A DNA stretch of 64,000 nucleotides, from NCBI RefSeq assembly GCF_021134715.1, contig NC_060026.1, forward strand, positions 2,914,001 to 2,978,000, given 5' to 3'. This document shows, one piece after another, positions 24,435-38,200 of this stretch. The first letter of the stretch is position 1. Each line of letters opens with the position of its first letter. The stretch is from Daphnia pulex. Its lineage: Eukaryota > Arthropoda > Branchiopoda > Diplostraca > Daphniidae. The notes beneath the pieces are model-generated. The model saw only the letters and a list, made by a program, of their open reading frames with translations, made no database searches and had not been told where the DNA came from. A program made the translations under genes and the position numbers.

Positions 24435-24807
24435 TGCGTACTTGCTTTAACTACTTTCGAACACAAATGCGTTTTTTAAAATCCGGCAGCGTGGCCCTGT
24501 CAGACCCAGAAAACGTCTAAGCGGATTATTTGGACACGAGAAATTCGATAGAATTCGAATGATTCCTTAAACCAACCAGCAGTTTACGGTTTTATTTGTT
24601 TGACGTTTATTCGTGTTTTTAGATTCATTATTTGACCTTAATGTTTTACCCTTCTCGTACCAGTGTACTTGCTTTTGTCGCTCTCATTGCTGGCCTCTAC
24701 CTCGCCCAACGTGTACGAACTTTTTTTATTACTTCTCTGTCACTTTGGCTGTGCTGTTGTGCTGCAAACTGATTGACATATTCATTTGATTTTCACTGTA
24801 GAACACA
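24435..24807 (+). promoter_or_regulatory. upstream region and 5' UTR of NME7
   Basis: Between the transposon's right flank and the NME7 start codon. An acceptor (CTGTAG at about 24796-24801) lies 6 bp before the ATG, so a non-coding 5' exon is spliced on. The pre-insertion sequence reconstructed around the transposon reads GTTGCTATGGTTGC and resembles half of an RFX X-box. Confidence 0.4.
24641..24772 (+). CDS. short upstream ORF with a hydrophobic N-terminus
   Basis: A 43-codon ORF beginning MFYPSRTSVLAFVALIAGLY lies in the probable 5' exon of NME7. It has one clear hydrophobic segment (about residues 9-21). It is out of frame with NME7 whether spliced at the donor-like GTGTAC (24711) or read through. 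It could be a regulatory upstream ORF or a small membrane protein; the product is not recognised. Confidence 0.25.
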   Translation: MFYPSRTSVLAFVALIAGLYLAQRVRTFFITSLSLWLCCCAAN

Positions 24808-26496
24808 ATGGAGGAAGAAAAATTCACCATCAGTGTAGAGTGGTATGATGACATATCTTCACTGGTGCGTCCATTTGTCTTGTTTTACTACCCCTCAGAC
24901 AGGACAGTTGAAATGGTAAACACAATTGAAGTATACAAATAAAACTTTTAAATAATATTTCTTTTATTTAATAGTATGACAGCAAGCAAAAGAAAACATT
25001 TTTGAAGAGATCATTCTGTGAGACAGTGGCAGAAATCGATTTGTACATTGGGAACAAAATTTCAGTTTTTGGAAGAGAACTGAAGCTGATAGAATACCTC
25101 GACAATACAACCAAAACTGAATTGGCAAAGAAATCAGAAAGGTATGTAAAATGGTTATCTCAGTTCAGTGCAATTTTGTGATCAAGTGTAAATGAACTAT
25201 AAATGTTTCCAGGACTTATGCCATGCTCAAACCTGAAGTCATTGAGCAGATGGGAAAGGTCCTATCCTTTATTGAAGGAAAGGGATTCAGATTCAACAAA
25301 CTGATGCTGACCAAAATTGGTGCAAATAGAGCAGCGGAATTTTACAAGGAACACCAGGGTCGAGCATTTTATGAGTACGTGTGCAAATCACTTTTGTTAA
25401 ATACGCTTTGATCATTTATCGTTTATTATCTACACAGAAAACTTGTAAATTACATTTCGTCCGGTCCTGTTCTCGCCATGGAACTGTTGGCCCCGTCAGC
25501 CATCAGGTATTGGCGAGTAAGTTTAGGACCAACCGATCCAGATGTGGCTCGCAGTGATGCACCCAACACACTTCGGGCCCTGTTTGGAAAAGATACTACA
25601 TATAATGCTGCTCATGGATCGGATTCACCAGAAGCTGCTGCAAGGGTAAACTGTTGGTCAAAGAATCCATTGTGTGTTTCTTAATATTAAGGCATGTATT
25701 TCTCTTTCTAGGAGCTCAACTTAATATTCAATAATTTGAATAGCCATTACGAACCTTCCTACATCAAAACTTTGTGCCTTGTTAAGCCACACATTCTCCA
25801 AGAAGGTATACATTTTAAACTAGTGTTTTGCCATTCGCTATGGGAAACCAACGACTTTATCTACGTGTACCAATTATTTTTGCAGGGAAGTTGGGCGCAC
25901 TCATCGCTGCCATTCAACAAAATAACTACAGAGTTTCTAGTCTGAAGCTTCACAGAATGAGTTTAACTGAAGCTGAGAAGTTCTTTGCTGCTTATAAAGG
26001 AGTTTGGGATGATTACCCGGTAATTCAATTGATCCTCTCTCCAATATTTTATCTTTAATCGAATTTATTTTCTTATCAGGCCCAAATCAAACATTTCACT
26101 TCAGGACCAGTCGTGGCATTGGCTGTAGATTCTGATGTCAATACATTCAGAGAATTTGTCGGTTCATTTGATCCGGTTAGTTTCATTTAAAAAATTTCTT
26201 AATTCTAAGTATTTTATTAACATCCGTTTTGTCTTTACTCTCTAGAATACTGCGCGGAAATTACATCCGTCGTCCTTGCGAGCCCGATTCGGACATGACA
26301 TTACACATAATGCAATCCATTGTACCGACCTACCCGACGATGGTGTACGAGAGGTATGTAAATTTAACTTTTTTGTAATTGTGTAATTGTTATTGAATGT
26401 ATAAATATTTTTATTTGATGATTTAAACAAATGTTTTTTTATTTCAAATTGATACAGGTTGAGTTCTTTTTCAAGGATGTTGGTGGGTTCCAGTAA
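24808..26496 (+). CDS. Nme7: nucleoside diphosphate kinase 7 homologue
   Basis: Exons 24808-24915, 24975-25141, 25213-25374, 25438-25645, 25712-25805, 25886-26019, 26080-26175, 26246-26353 and 26458-26496 give 371 residues (human NME7 is 376). Order: DM10 domain (about 1-90), NDK domain A (about 91-230) and NDK domain B (about 240-371). The catalytic histidines are present in NAAHGSDS (H205) and NAIHCTDLPDDG (H348). The first kinase domain starts YAMLKPE and the second TLCLVKPH. By family knowledge NME7 is associated with the gamma-tubulin ring complex and is an axonemal microtubule inner protein. The start codon follows the acceptor directly and begins the DM10 fold (SVEWYDDISSLVRPF). AATAAA begins 1 nt after the stop (26497-26502), so the 3' UTR may be very short. 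Convergent with the next gene. Confidence 0.97.
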
Positions 26497-26825
26497 AATA
26501 AAGGCAATATTGTGGACCATAATGCAATAACTGAACTCGTAAGCACCAAAACGGGAAAATTTCGGAATCGGGTAGAAGTAGGATAAACTAATGAAATTAT
26601 GTGGGTGATGAACATCTAAGTGGGTATTGAACTCATCCTATAAAAAATTTGGGGGAAAAAATACAGCAATAATAATAACAAATATTAGTCTCTCTTTTTC
26701 CTGTAAAATCATTTAGGCTATTGGTGAGCATTGTGACTCAAAGCTTCAGTCAGGCAAAAAGAGTGCAGAAGATAGTGAAAGAAAAAACCCGCGACCGATT
26801 TGTTAGCCACACATTCTCACACAGC

Positions 26826-29800
26826 CTACCGAACCAACGATAAGAGGGATCCTCTTCTGTCTCGCAGTTTTGGCCATAAAAATTTGTAAGCGGCAAAAGC
26901 CATACCAGAGAAGAGCAGCGTCAAGAAGATAGTCACTGTTGGGTGAGATAGCAGTAATTAGTTAGGTTAATTAATAATAAGCAAAAATGGTTGTAGCACT
27001 CACAAAATACTGTTCCAGTGACGTTCGTATTCGGGCAAACCGTTGGGTTGTCAGTGTTTGAGATAAATTTCACTCTCCCTTCGTTTCCGTAAGTCAGTGG
27101 TGTTAATTTTTTTATGTACTCTCGGAGAAAAATTTCATCGCGAACGCCTGCCGAAATCAATTGAAAGTTTAGTTTATGATTACAAAAGATTACGAATGAT
27201 GTCGACTGACCAGTGCTGTTTTTCAAAGCAAAATCTTCCATGGACGAAAATCTGCTGCCACCGTTGGCGATAAACGAGGGCATACCAATTCTGTAAACTT
27301 GGTTGTTTACAATTGGAGCCATCCCTCCTTGCGGGTTGTTCGTATCGCGGATGTAGATACTGGCCACACGCGAACCGCTGGGTTTTGATAGATCGTACTC
27401 GACTCGCATGCCGGACACGTGAAGAAACTCGCCGCGGTTGGGTGTAGTCGTGTCGTTATAGTAACTGACCGATTCTTCAAACAGTGTGATGATTTGCTGA
27501 CCATACATCAATGCTCTCACAACAACATTGGCGTAGGGGAACATAGTCAAAATGTCTCCGAATGTGATGGGACCTACAATAAATTATTTTAGTTTTTTAT
27601 TGAAATGACTAATCGTTTTTGGGTTTAATACCTGCACCGATGTCAAGATCGGTATCTGATAGCGCTCCTCCATGCCAGACAGTTGCGGCCACTGTTTCGG
27701 ACCATCCATTGCCAGCAGTCGTGTTCTTTTCCAAAAAAGCGCGAGCCGCATCGGCCATCAAAGCTCCACCGGTGCACTCGGTGTACCAGCAAATTTTCCG
27801 ATCGCTAATAATTGGGATTTTAGTATAACCGATGATCTCATTCGCCTGGGTCAATACTTCTCGTTCCCACTGATCAACCTTGTACTGCAGATCAGGATCT
27901 ACAGAAATTTTCAAATAGTCAATTCTGATCTACAGTAAAATAAATAAAACATGGTGGTAACGAACTTTTTGTCACGCTTGAATCCAAAAGAAATGGATTA
28001 GTTGCCACATAGCTGTTGATTCTACCCTCGTCGTTGATATTCATTTCGATTTTACCCAAATATTTGCCATAACGTGATGTCTGAACGAATAGTCTTTTCG
28101 AGCCTTGGCTGTAGCTCTCAATTGGGTACCGCCCTGCAATATTCTCATTAAGAGGCCCAACAGCAGCGTCTGCAAGACCACAAGAGTTTAATTTCGAATG
28201 ACAATGGACAGATTTTAAGAGATGCTTATACCGTTATATAGGAAAGTATTGCTGCCACCATTAACGAACAAATCGACGCTATAGGCTCTGTCCATCCAAA
28301 GTTTGGCATTTTCAAATCCGGCGCTACCCAGCGCAATGACGAAATAAACCTTTTGATTATACAGCGATGTGATCTCAGCTTCAATAGCGGCAACTGGATC
28401 TGTAAATTTGATTTTTCCCGTGTCCGCCATATACTAAAAAAATAAAATAAACAATGACTTCAATGTTTTAGTGACATATTCGTGATGAAATTGACTCACG
28501 TCTGCATCCTGCCCAATGTAGCCGATAATTCCAATTTTCCTGACACCATCTATGTTGATTACCATGGATTTCTTGTACAAATCACGCATCGAGGGTTCAC
28601 CGGAAATGTCCATGTTGGCGCAGAGCACCGTGACACCGGCGTCCTTCAACGCCTGGAGATATTTCACGGTTTCAGGTACGCCATCTTCGAAGTCGCGATA
28701 GCCCAGTGCCTTTCAGTAAAAATGCACGACATGTAACGACGGCCAATTAAATCACTGAGACCATAATCTTTGTTCGTTAACTAAATAAACACACGAATCT
28801 GTCGGTTAGGCTATGACAAAATAACTGATACATCGCCATAGCTACGTCAAAGATAACAGTAAGGTATTTGAGTAAGTGCGAAAGATAAGACATTGTGTAT
28901 AGATTGTTACCACCGCATTATAGTTGAGCGTTTTTATGGACTCGACTGCCGGGCCTGCTCCGAGGATTGGGTACCAGATGTAACCACCCAACATTCCACC
29001 GGCGTTCAAGTGCAAGAAAACTTTGCCGTTCGATTCGCTCTCCGTCTTCAGCTCTGTGACTTTTGTCAGGTGTCGAGGAACTCCGCCGTAGCATTGCCGG
29101 GACGCTTTTGGACTTTCGAAGTCTGTGCATGAATAATAAAAGTATTTTAGAATGTGGGCTGTCGCTCAATTGATTATCTGTTCATTAATTGTATAACAAA
29201 GTAACACATCACCGAATCCAAACAATATAAGCAGCTGTAGATGAGAAGCCACGACACAGCACAAAGAGCACACAGATTTCATACCTGCACAGCTGTTGAC
29301 TCACTTGGCTTTGAGGTGGTAGTGCTTAAGACAGTGCTAGATGTTAAAGTAGAAGTTTCGTTTCCGCCGGGGGAAAGAGTAGGGACTGTAGTGAAATTGA
29401 CCTGATCAGCATTTGATGGAATAGTTGAGTTGGCAAAGTACGAGGTGGTAGAGTTGATTTGGGGAAGACTATTATTGTGTGAATTAGTTGTTAGTGGAGA
29501 TTGACGGAGTTCCCGAACATTCGAGCGTGTCGCTTTCGTTAGTCTTGATGATGTAACAGGTTCTGTTAAAGGAAGACATTGAAAGCAAACGCCAGACAAA
29601 GACAGTGAGCATAAATATCAGACATAGGATGACTGGATGATAACAACGCACAGAACTTTGAACAAGGATTAAGCTACACAGACAGACGCCTAAACCTAGA
29701 CAGGTCAATTCAACGAAGTATTAGCATACTTCCAGTAAGTCATAAAAGTACCTGAAATTGATCTTGCATTTCTTTTTTGTTTCGCTTCAAATGCTTGTTC

Positions 29801-30217
29801 TTTCAATGATGCCAGTTTTCCAGTTCTTGATTTTGCTGTGGGCGGTTCCGTAGGGGTTGGCCCTTGTGTAGGGGTTGGCCCTTGTGTAGGAACTGTCGTT
29901 GTAGTTGTTTCAGTTGTAGTGGTAGGTGTGGTAGGTGTAGTGGTAGGTGTAGTGGTAGTAGCGGTAGTAGTAGTGGTAGGGGTAGTTGTTGCCGTAGTGG
30001 TGGTGGTAATTTCTGGCGGGACTGTTGTGGTTGTTGTGGGTGGTTGTGTCGTAAGTGGCGGCAGATCCTCGTAGCAAGGAGTATTGTCTCCCTGGATCTC
30101 ATCCAGTTGGTACCACAAATCATTCGAGTGCGTCACAACTAAAGTCCAATCCGCTGAGGTATGTAACGGAGCATGCAGCATCAAAATGGCTAACGCAATC
30201 CCCCACCATTGTGCCAT
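26826..30217 (-). CDS. 5'-nucleotidase (CD73/apyrase) family membrane protein, predicted pseudoenzyme
   Basis: Coding exons (minus order): 30217-29752, 29562-29305 (cassette, 258 nt), 29122-28911, 28709-28500, 28433-28232, 28169-27966, 27898-27632, 27573-27211, 27147-27004, 26935-26826. Length is 811 residues with the cassette, 725 without. Signal peptide (about residues 1-22), then the family's first motif, followed by about 90 residues of Thr/Pro-rich, probably O-glycosylated sequence that interrupts the metallophosphatase domain. The C-terminal nucleotidase domain is well kept (FPYANVVV, FIANGGSRF). A hydrophobic C-terminal segment (FLTIFLTLLFSGMAFAAY) plus a basic tail predicts a type I membrane anchor. 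Family metal and catalytic positions (CD73 numbering): D36 kept, H38 to Trp, D85 to Gly, N117/H118 to Tyr-Arg, H220 to Ser, H243 missing. Hydrolysis is therefore unlikely; a binding or structural role is inferred. A 5' UTR intron is predicted (donor at 30364/30363, acceptor at 30237/30236). Confidence 0.85.
29305..29562 (-). other. in-frame Ser/Thr-rich cassette exon
   Basis: 86 codons with phase 1 at both ends, acceptor TTTAACAG and donor CCAA|GTGAGT. Including or skipping it keeps the frame into the exon at 29122. The sequence is rich in Ser, Thr and Asn, with potential N-glycosylation sites (for example NST, NET), and extends the mucin-like stretch. A second donor 19 nt further on (CAG|GTATGA) would shift the frame. 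Confidence 0.55.
29897..30050 (-). repeat. Thr-codon minisatellite in the nucleotidase-like gene
   Basis: Degenerate ACN repeats with scattered CCN codons encode a Thr/Pro tract. On the plus strand it reads as GTAGTGGTAGG-type repeats. Such tracts usually vary in length between alleles. Confidence 0.8.
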
Positions 30218-30859
30218 TTCAGCCACAATTGTTTTCCTGTCTTAGCCACGCAAGCTGGTAAATAGTACAATACGCCAATCCTTTTCTAGTTAAAATAACG
30301 AAATTTTATCATTTTGCTTGAAGAAAAACTCTTTTCTTAAAACCAAACTACTTTATAATTTACCTGACTATTAAAAACTGAATTTGCTCGTGACGAGAAG
30401 CTGCAATCCGAAGTGACTTGACTCCACCGGTGCCGTGGATTGACTGCGTTACCTGAGTGTTACAGGAGACGGAAGGAACGAAAGCGATAGCAGATCTGGT
30501 TGGCCCAGTTCGCCCTTTGCCTGGTGACACATTTCATAGCGCACATGTTATCTGTACACACACGTCTGCTCTATCAATTCTCGCATGATAGAATTGTGTG
30601 CGTTTCTCCCTCTCTTTGTACCACCTTTCATTTTTCTTTCTCTTTCCACCCGTCTCGTTTACACGCCATTTCAATGCCTCAAACCACACGTACAAATGCA
30701 GCCAGTCTGCTTCAATAAATCATTGATGTAACTCGTTTATTTAATGGCACGACTTTCCATTTCATTCAGTTCACGATAAACTGATTTAAGTAGGAAAAGA
30801 GAAGTCGGGGATCAAGGTAAATCTATATCTTAAAGAACAAGGCAATTTAAAATTTTTCT
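30218..30859. other. intergenic, 5' UTR of the nucleotidase-like gene and 3' UTR of cathepsin C
   Basis: Holds the predicted 5' UTR intron of the nucleotidase-like gene near 30237-30363. At 30736-30741 the minus strand reads AATAAA, about 120 nt past the cathepsin C stop, a likely poly(A) signal. No other gene seen. Confidence 0.5.
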
Positions 30860-32871
<2,012 letters not shown>

Positions 32872-33067
32872 CTTGAGCTGTTAACTCTTCGAAGGCTAGA
32901 ATTACAATGCTCGAATCGAAAAGGAGAGGCGTATTAAGTCGACAAACCAACAGGAGGAGGGGTTTAAAAACCAAAACAAAAGAAAATCAAACGTCAACCT
33001 TGGTTGCTAAGCGATTGAGTTTCGTCTGCTATACATTCAGAAAACAAGATTCAATGTTATTGGTGTT
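32872..33067. promoter_or_regulatory. divergent promoter of cathepsin C and TXNDC15
   Basis: 196 bp separate the two start codons, so both promoters must lie here. The region contains GGTTGCTAAGC at about 33000-33010, resembling an RFX half-site, which would suit the ciliary gene TXNDC15. No TATA box is evident. Confidence 0.5.
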
Positions 33068-34208
33068 ATGTTATTAAAAATGAAGATTTCTTTACAAATT
33101 TTACTAGTTGGACACTTCATTATAGGTACATTTAATATTTCAATGAAGATTGTACATTTTTACATTTATTTTTTAAATCAAATGTATAGAGGTATTCGTT
33201 TTCGGGTCCTTGTGTGAAGTCATTGGAGAAGGACTCGACGATGCTGTTCGTTCTGATGACAATATTTCAGATCCAATTATGGAAAGTTTGAGTAGTAGCT
33301 ATCTGAATTCTTCGCTACTTAATAATTCTATCGAAATCACGTCAACCGGGAATGATTCTATTACCAATGACACCACAATTTCAAATGCTACACTGATAAA
33401 AAAGTTTACCTGTCTTCTGGATGACGCACCAGCTGAAGGAAATTCAACATTTCAGGTTTTTTTTTTTTTCATTTACTAAGGAATGTATCACTTCATTTCA
33501 TTTGAACTTTATTCAACTGTTTAGATTGTCAATGGAACAACTTTGTTGTCTGTACTGAAACAAAATCAAAATATCACTTCAAGAACTCAACCAGCAACAT
33601 GTCAAATAGTGGTGTTCTTCGCTTCATGGTGTCCATTTAGTATACAGGCTGCTCCCCACTTGAATGCACTGCCTCGAGGATTTCCCATGCTTTCTTTTTA
33701 TGCAATTGATGCCTATACCTATAATAGGTGAGTCAATCAATTCATATTATTACAAAATTAGTAATGTATATTTCACTACTTTATTTAGTTTGAGCACTAT
33801 GCAAGGTGTAATGGCTATCCCAAGTTTTTTCTTGTTTCATAATGGTAAAGCAGCAGCAAGATACAATGAAACAGAATACAAAGTAGATCTCTTTTCCAGC
33901 TTTATCACACGTTATACAGGTAAGAATCGTTATCCAGATCTAACACAACAGTAATCTGTATACCTAATTTTCTAATCTTTTTAGGAATACAGCCAATTGG
34001 AATATTGAATCGCACAACAGCTGATTATCAAGGACCGTTACCAACTAATGTTTTAGAACAAACAGACCAATGGTTGATCCTTGCTTGGATTGTACTCTTG
34101 CTTTCGATGGTGTATTGGTTTACTAGATCGAATCTCTTTTGGACATTAATGGAGAATATCCGAAATACGTGGAGAGAGGCAGAAGCACAACATCAGCATA
34201 TCGATTAG
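33068..34208 (+). CDS. Txndc15: thioredoxin domain-containing protein 15
   Basis: Exons 33068-33125, 33190-33455, 33525-33727, 33789-33919 and 33985-34208; 293 residues. N-terminal signal peptide (LLVGHFIIEVFVFGSLC), a Ser/Asn-rich lumenal stretch with several NxS/T sites, a thioredoxin-like domain (about residues 115-225) and one C-terminal transmembrane helix (WLILAWIVLLLSMVYWF). The active-site segment reads WCPFS, with one Cys, as in the vertebrate family (CRFS), so it is not a classical CxxC oxidoreductase. The LSTMQGVMAIPSFFLFHNG block matches human TXNDC15. By family knowledge it is an ER/ciliary membrane protein linked to ciliogenesis. Confidence 0.93.
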
Positions 34209-35270
34209 TCCGATATTATTTAAGGTCTCTTTAAGTGTTGTATTTTGTTTGATTAAATTACACATTTTTAACAATTCCGCCACTATTTTTCAATTATTGG
34301 TTTGTTAAGTCGTAGTTCTTAGCGATTGTAAGTACTTTAGATAAGTATAGACTCGAATAGAAAGGTCGATTATATGAATAATTTGAGGAAGCCGCAATTA
34401 ATAGCGATTTTTTTTTCGAAATAATACTTCTCAGTTATAAATTTTAACAAAAGTTTAGATAAAAAAAATTTTCAGCCGTCAAACTTGTGCTGCTTATCTT
34501 TCAAATTAGAAATACTGTAAGTGTTGGACAGATTGTGGCCATTAGATGATTAGATAAGCCCTTTTGCGACCATAGGGAGCGGTAGTTTTTCTTATAAGTT
34601 CTGTTCAGTTAACATTCGCTTCAATAGAATTCGGACGTTGTAGTGTAAAATGTCAATCGACTGGAAAAACCGTTTACCGCAATAGAGCTATTTCTCCCCA
34701 TGCAATTGAAATAAACATACTAAATTTCAGGTAAGAGAATTAGTTTGCTATAGATTGTGTGTCAATACGTAAGCAATAAGCATATATAAGGATGGTACCG
34801 GTAATGAAACTGAGAAAACCGCAACGATATGCTAAGATGGACCAGACAAACGCTGCATTCTCTTTTGCCCTGCCTTTGTCGTTGGTAATCCTTGAATGAT
34901 CGTGAATAACCAGCGAACAAAAAAATTTTAAAAAAATTTTAAACCGTATTTTAAACTATAAATCCGTATTCATTATCAAGGTACAGTTATTATTACTTAT
35001 CATGTCGCTGAAATCAGATATGAAATCTTATCACGTAGAAATTAGTTATTAAAAAAAAACACCAGTCTCTTCGCATTCTCCATCGTCTGTTGAAAAAATT
35101 TCAGATATTTAAAAAATATTAACTCAACATAATGGGCTGACAAAGTTAAAATAGTAAAGGTTTTAAGACTTATAGCAAATATAAAATACATTTATAGTAA
35201 ATAAAAATACATTGATCTATTTATATGGATAAAAAGTTACAGGTACAGCATTTGGAAACAAATTAATACA
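34209..35270 (+). promoter_or_regulatory. upstream region and 5' UTR of the NACHT gene
   Basis: An arthropod initiator TCAGTT lies at 34605-34610, with GGACGT (DPE-like, one base off ideal spacing) at 34633-34638. A strong donor TTTCAG|GTAAGAG at 34730/34731 and an acceptor GTTACAG at 35242, 28 bp before the ATG, predict a 512-bp 5' UTR intron. The rest is AT-rich DNA without an ORF. Confidence 0.4.
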
Positions 35271-38200
35271 ATGGAAAAAAGAGTCGCAACCTCGGCTGAA
35301 GCTGCGAATGAAGCACCAACTGCTAGAAAGAAACCACGTCAAATTGCGGGCAACAGTTCCGCAAATGATGCAACACTCCTAGCTGTATCCGAAAACCCAT
35401 CAGGAACTGGCATAAGAGGCTCAATGCACGGTGATATCTTTCAACTCAAGTTGCTGATGTTATTTTTAGTTAGAGGGATCACCTCGAAGTACAAATTCCA
35501 ATTGAGCACAGAAATGCCCGGACAGGGTGGCAAATTCGACGATCTCGTTTTCCATTATCAAGACGCTCCTCAAGGTGAATATCGCTATCGATACGTCCAA
35601 GCCAAACACAAACAGGGAGAAGACAATAAGATCACAGCCAGTGATCTACTTAACGAAACCAACGGCGATTATAGTTTGCAAAAATATTTCCGTTCCTACC
35701 GCAACGAAATTGCCAATCCAGGACAGAACGTCCAGGATTGCATTATTTGCACAAACATTGGTTTCGACGATAATGTGCTTGGATCGAAGGATTTCAACTT
35801 AACACTGATCAACTCAGACGATACATTGTTGGGAATTAAACAATACCCAAATTTTGACAAAGTACCAGCTCGATATCAGCTTAACATAACGCGTTTGGAC
35901 GAGTCCAAAATATTTGAATTACTCCATGAAAGTTCAGAGATCCATCAACTGGCAAAGAAGCTACTCGAGTACGCCAATCCTAAAAATAAGAAAAAAATAA
36001 CAAATAACGTAGCAATTTTCAAAATGTATCAGGTCGCTTTGGTAGAAGAAAAAGTAATTGATAGGGAAACGTGGAAATTTCACCAAGATTTCATTACAAA
36101 TAGTGATCTTTTGCCAAAAACAGCAACCAAATTTCGCGACGTCATTTTTAAATTTTGGAATAAAGACAAAAAAGGTGATAGGCCTGCTCATGAATTTAAC
36201 GATTATTTACAAGGCTTGCAATTTAATTGCAGCAAAGATTTCGGCATCAGCAAAGAAAAATCGGATAAAACATTTGACGATGTCGTAATTGACGAGCAAA
36301 TAGAATATTTTCTGAACAAGCTGGTGTTTGCTGTTGACATGCCAAACGAAGTCCGCCTGGGCAATATTCTCACAGAAGAAGTGGGCCAGCATTTTAATTT
36401 GCGCGGGTTTGACTTCCAATCAAGTTTCATGTTGGAGAAAATGTTGGACTGGTTGAAAAAGAGACAAGGCACTGTTATGGTAACGCTTGATGGTAACAAC
36501 TTGTTTGAACAAACTCGACAGAAAATGGTGGCACTTCGGGCTACAGCGTTTTCCATCGACTTCCGCTCGAAATATTTACCGTCCGATTTCCTAAATTCCT
36601 TCCAATACCAAGAGGAAACGATTTCAGAAAAAGCCAATGCGCTGAAAGATTTTTTAAACTCGGCAGACAGCAAAAAAACTTTACGAATCAGTACGCGATC
36701 CTTCAGATGCACGACCGTCAAAATCCTGTCGGCACTTGAAACGCTACCAGGCTTCAAAGATTTAGAAGACGGATATTTGCTGATGGAATCCCAACATCTT
36801 GCTGAGAAACACATGAAAGATTGGGTGAAGGGAGCGATGAAAGAAGAAAATTCCCACCGTGTCCTTATCGTAATCGGAGAAACTCCCCTTAAAGTCGAAA
36901 GATACGAAGAAGATTTTATGCCTGTTGACCGACCTCGCAAGAAGATGATTGTCATCTGCAGCGAAGAAAGCGTAACAGACGGGACCAACGAGTTTCAGAG
37001 GGACGAATTTGACTGCAAAATGCTGAGCGATGAAACGATAAACAAAATTATTTCGACACAAGTCGCATTCCAAGGGAATGAGAAAACCTTGGAGGATTTG
37101 GTTGGCGGGAGAAACGGACTGAGCGAGATGTTGGACTCGTCTTCAGTCGAGGAAATCTTATTCCATCGAAGCAAAGTGAATATTCCTTCGTTCAAGCCAC
37201 ATGAATTTGAAAAATCCCTCTGGATCGAAAGATTTCTACTGCCACCTCCTATTAAATTGGATGAAGATTTTCTACATGAGCTTACCAAGGAACTTGGCTA
37301 CACAAGGGATAAGCTTGATAAGAGCTGCAAATTTAATCCTCGGACAAATCGCATCAAGTGGTTGATCGATGGCACAGTCGAAAAGTCGAACATATGGCAA
37401 CAGGTGGAGAAATTATTATTAAAGAAGAAGGAATCTTTAGACACAATACCTGATTCAGAGACACCAATGATCTGCGGATCAATTCCAGAGATCAAATTGG
37501 CAACAGGAAGCGAATTGAAATCATGTTTCATAATAACTGGAGTGGCGGGATCGGGAAAATCGACGGCTTTGTCACGCCACTACGAACACGTAAAAACGGC
37601 AAATTCAAACGTGTGGGTCATCACCATTAATTTGATCAAACATTCGAAATATTTGTCCAAACTAGCAATCAACACCGCCAGCGATGCTGTCGACTTCCTT
37701 GTCAATTTCCCCGGTGTTACTGGTGACGGAGCGTTCGCACGATCGCTGCTAAAAAATCGATTAATCAACACCGGTGGAGTTGTACTCATGTTGGACGGTT
37801 TCGACGAGATCAACGACCAGTGCAAAAATACCATCATTCTTCTAATAAAAGCCATCAGTAACGGGAAAACCAAATTGGACCGATTGTTGATTACTACTAG
37901 ACCACATTTGGCGAAGGACCTTCAAGACCAACTATGCCAGTTTGCCTTTAGCCTGGAAAATTTAGGAAAAGGGCATCAAGTCGAATACTTGATGAAATAC
38001 TGGCAAAATAAGATAACCCTCAGTAAAGAAGAGATTGCCAGAAAGTTTGCCAATGATTTAATCGACCGGGTGACAGAGGCTCTGAAAGACAAAGAGAGAA
38101 CTTTTATCGGGATCCCATTGCAATGTCGAATTTTGGCAGAATGTTTCCAGCCACAAATTGAAAGCCTCACGTCTTATTCGGCTCCAGAAATCGGTTCCAA

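Noticed and set aside
28911..29122. Apparent one-base frameshift in the nucleotidase-like gene (FLDT followed by a stop, then TKVTEL in another frame).
   Set aside because: Entering the exon in phase 1 gives FESPKASRQCYGGVPRHLTKVTEL, which matches the family's Cys-Gly-Gly-Arg block. The frame is continuous and the first reading was simply the wrong phase.
29838..30142. Val/Gly- or Cys/Ser-rich plus-strand ORFs opposite the nucleotidase-like gene.
   Set aside because: They are the reverse strand of a Thr/Pro codon repeat and have no independent support.
36203..36988. Long minus-strand ORFs inside the NACHT gene (up to 261 codons).
   Set aside because: They lie antisense to a 2,480-codon frame with clear domains, and no domain is visible in them.
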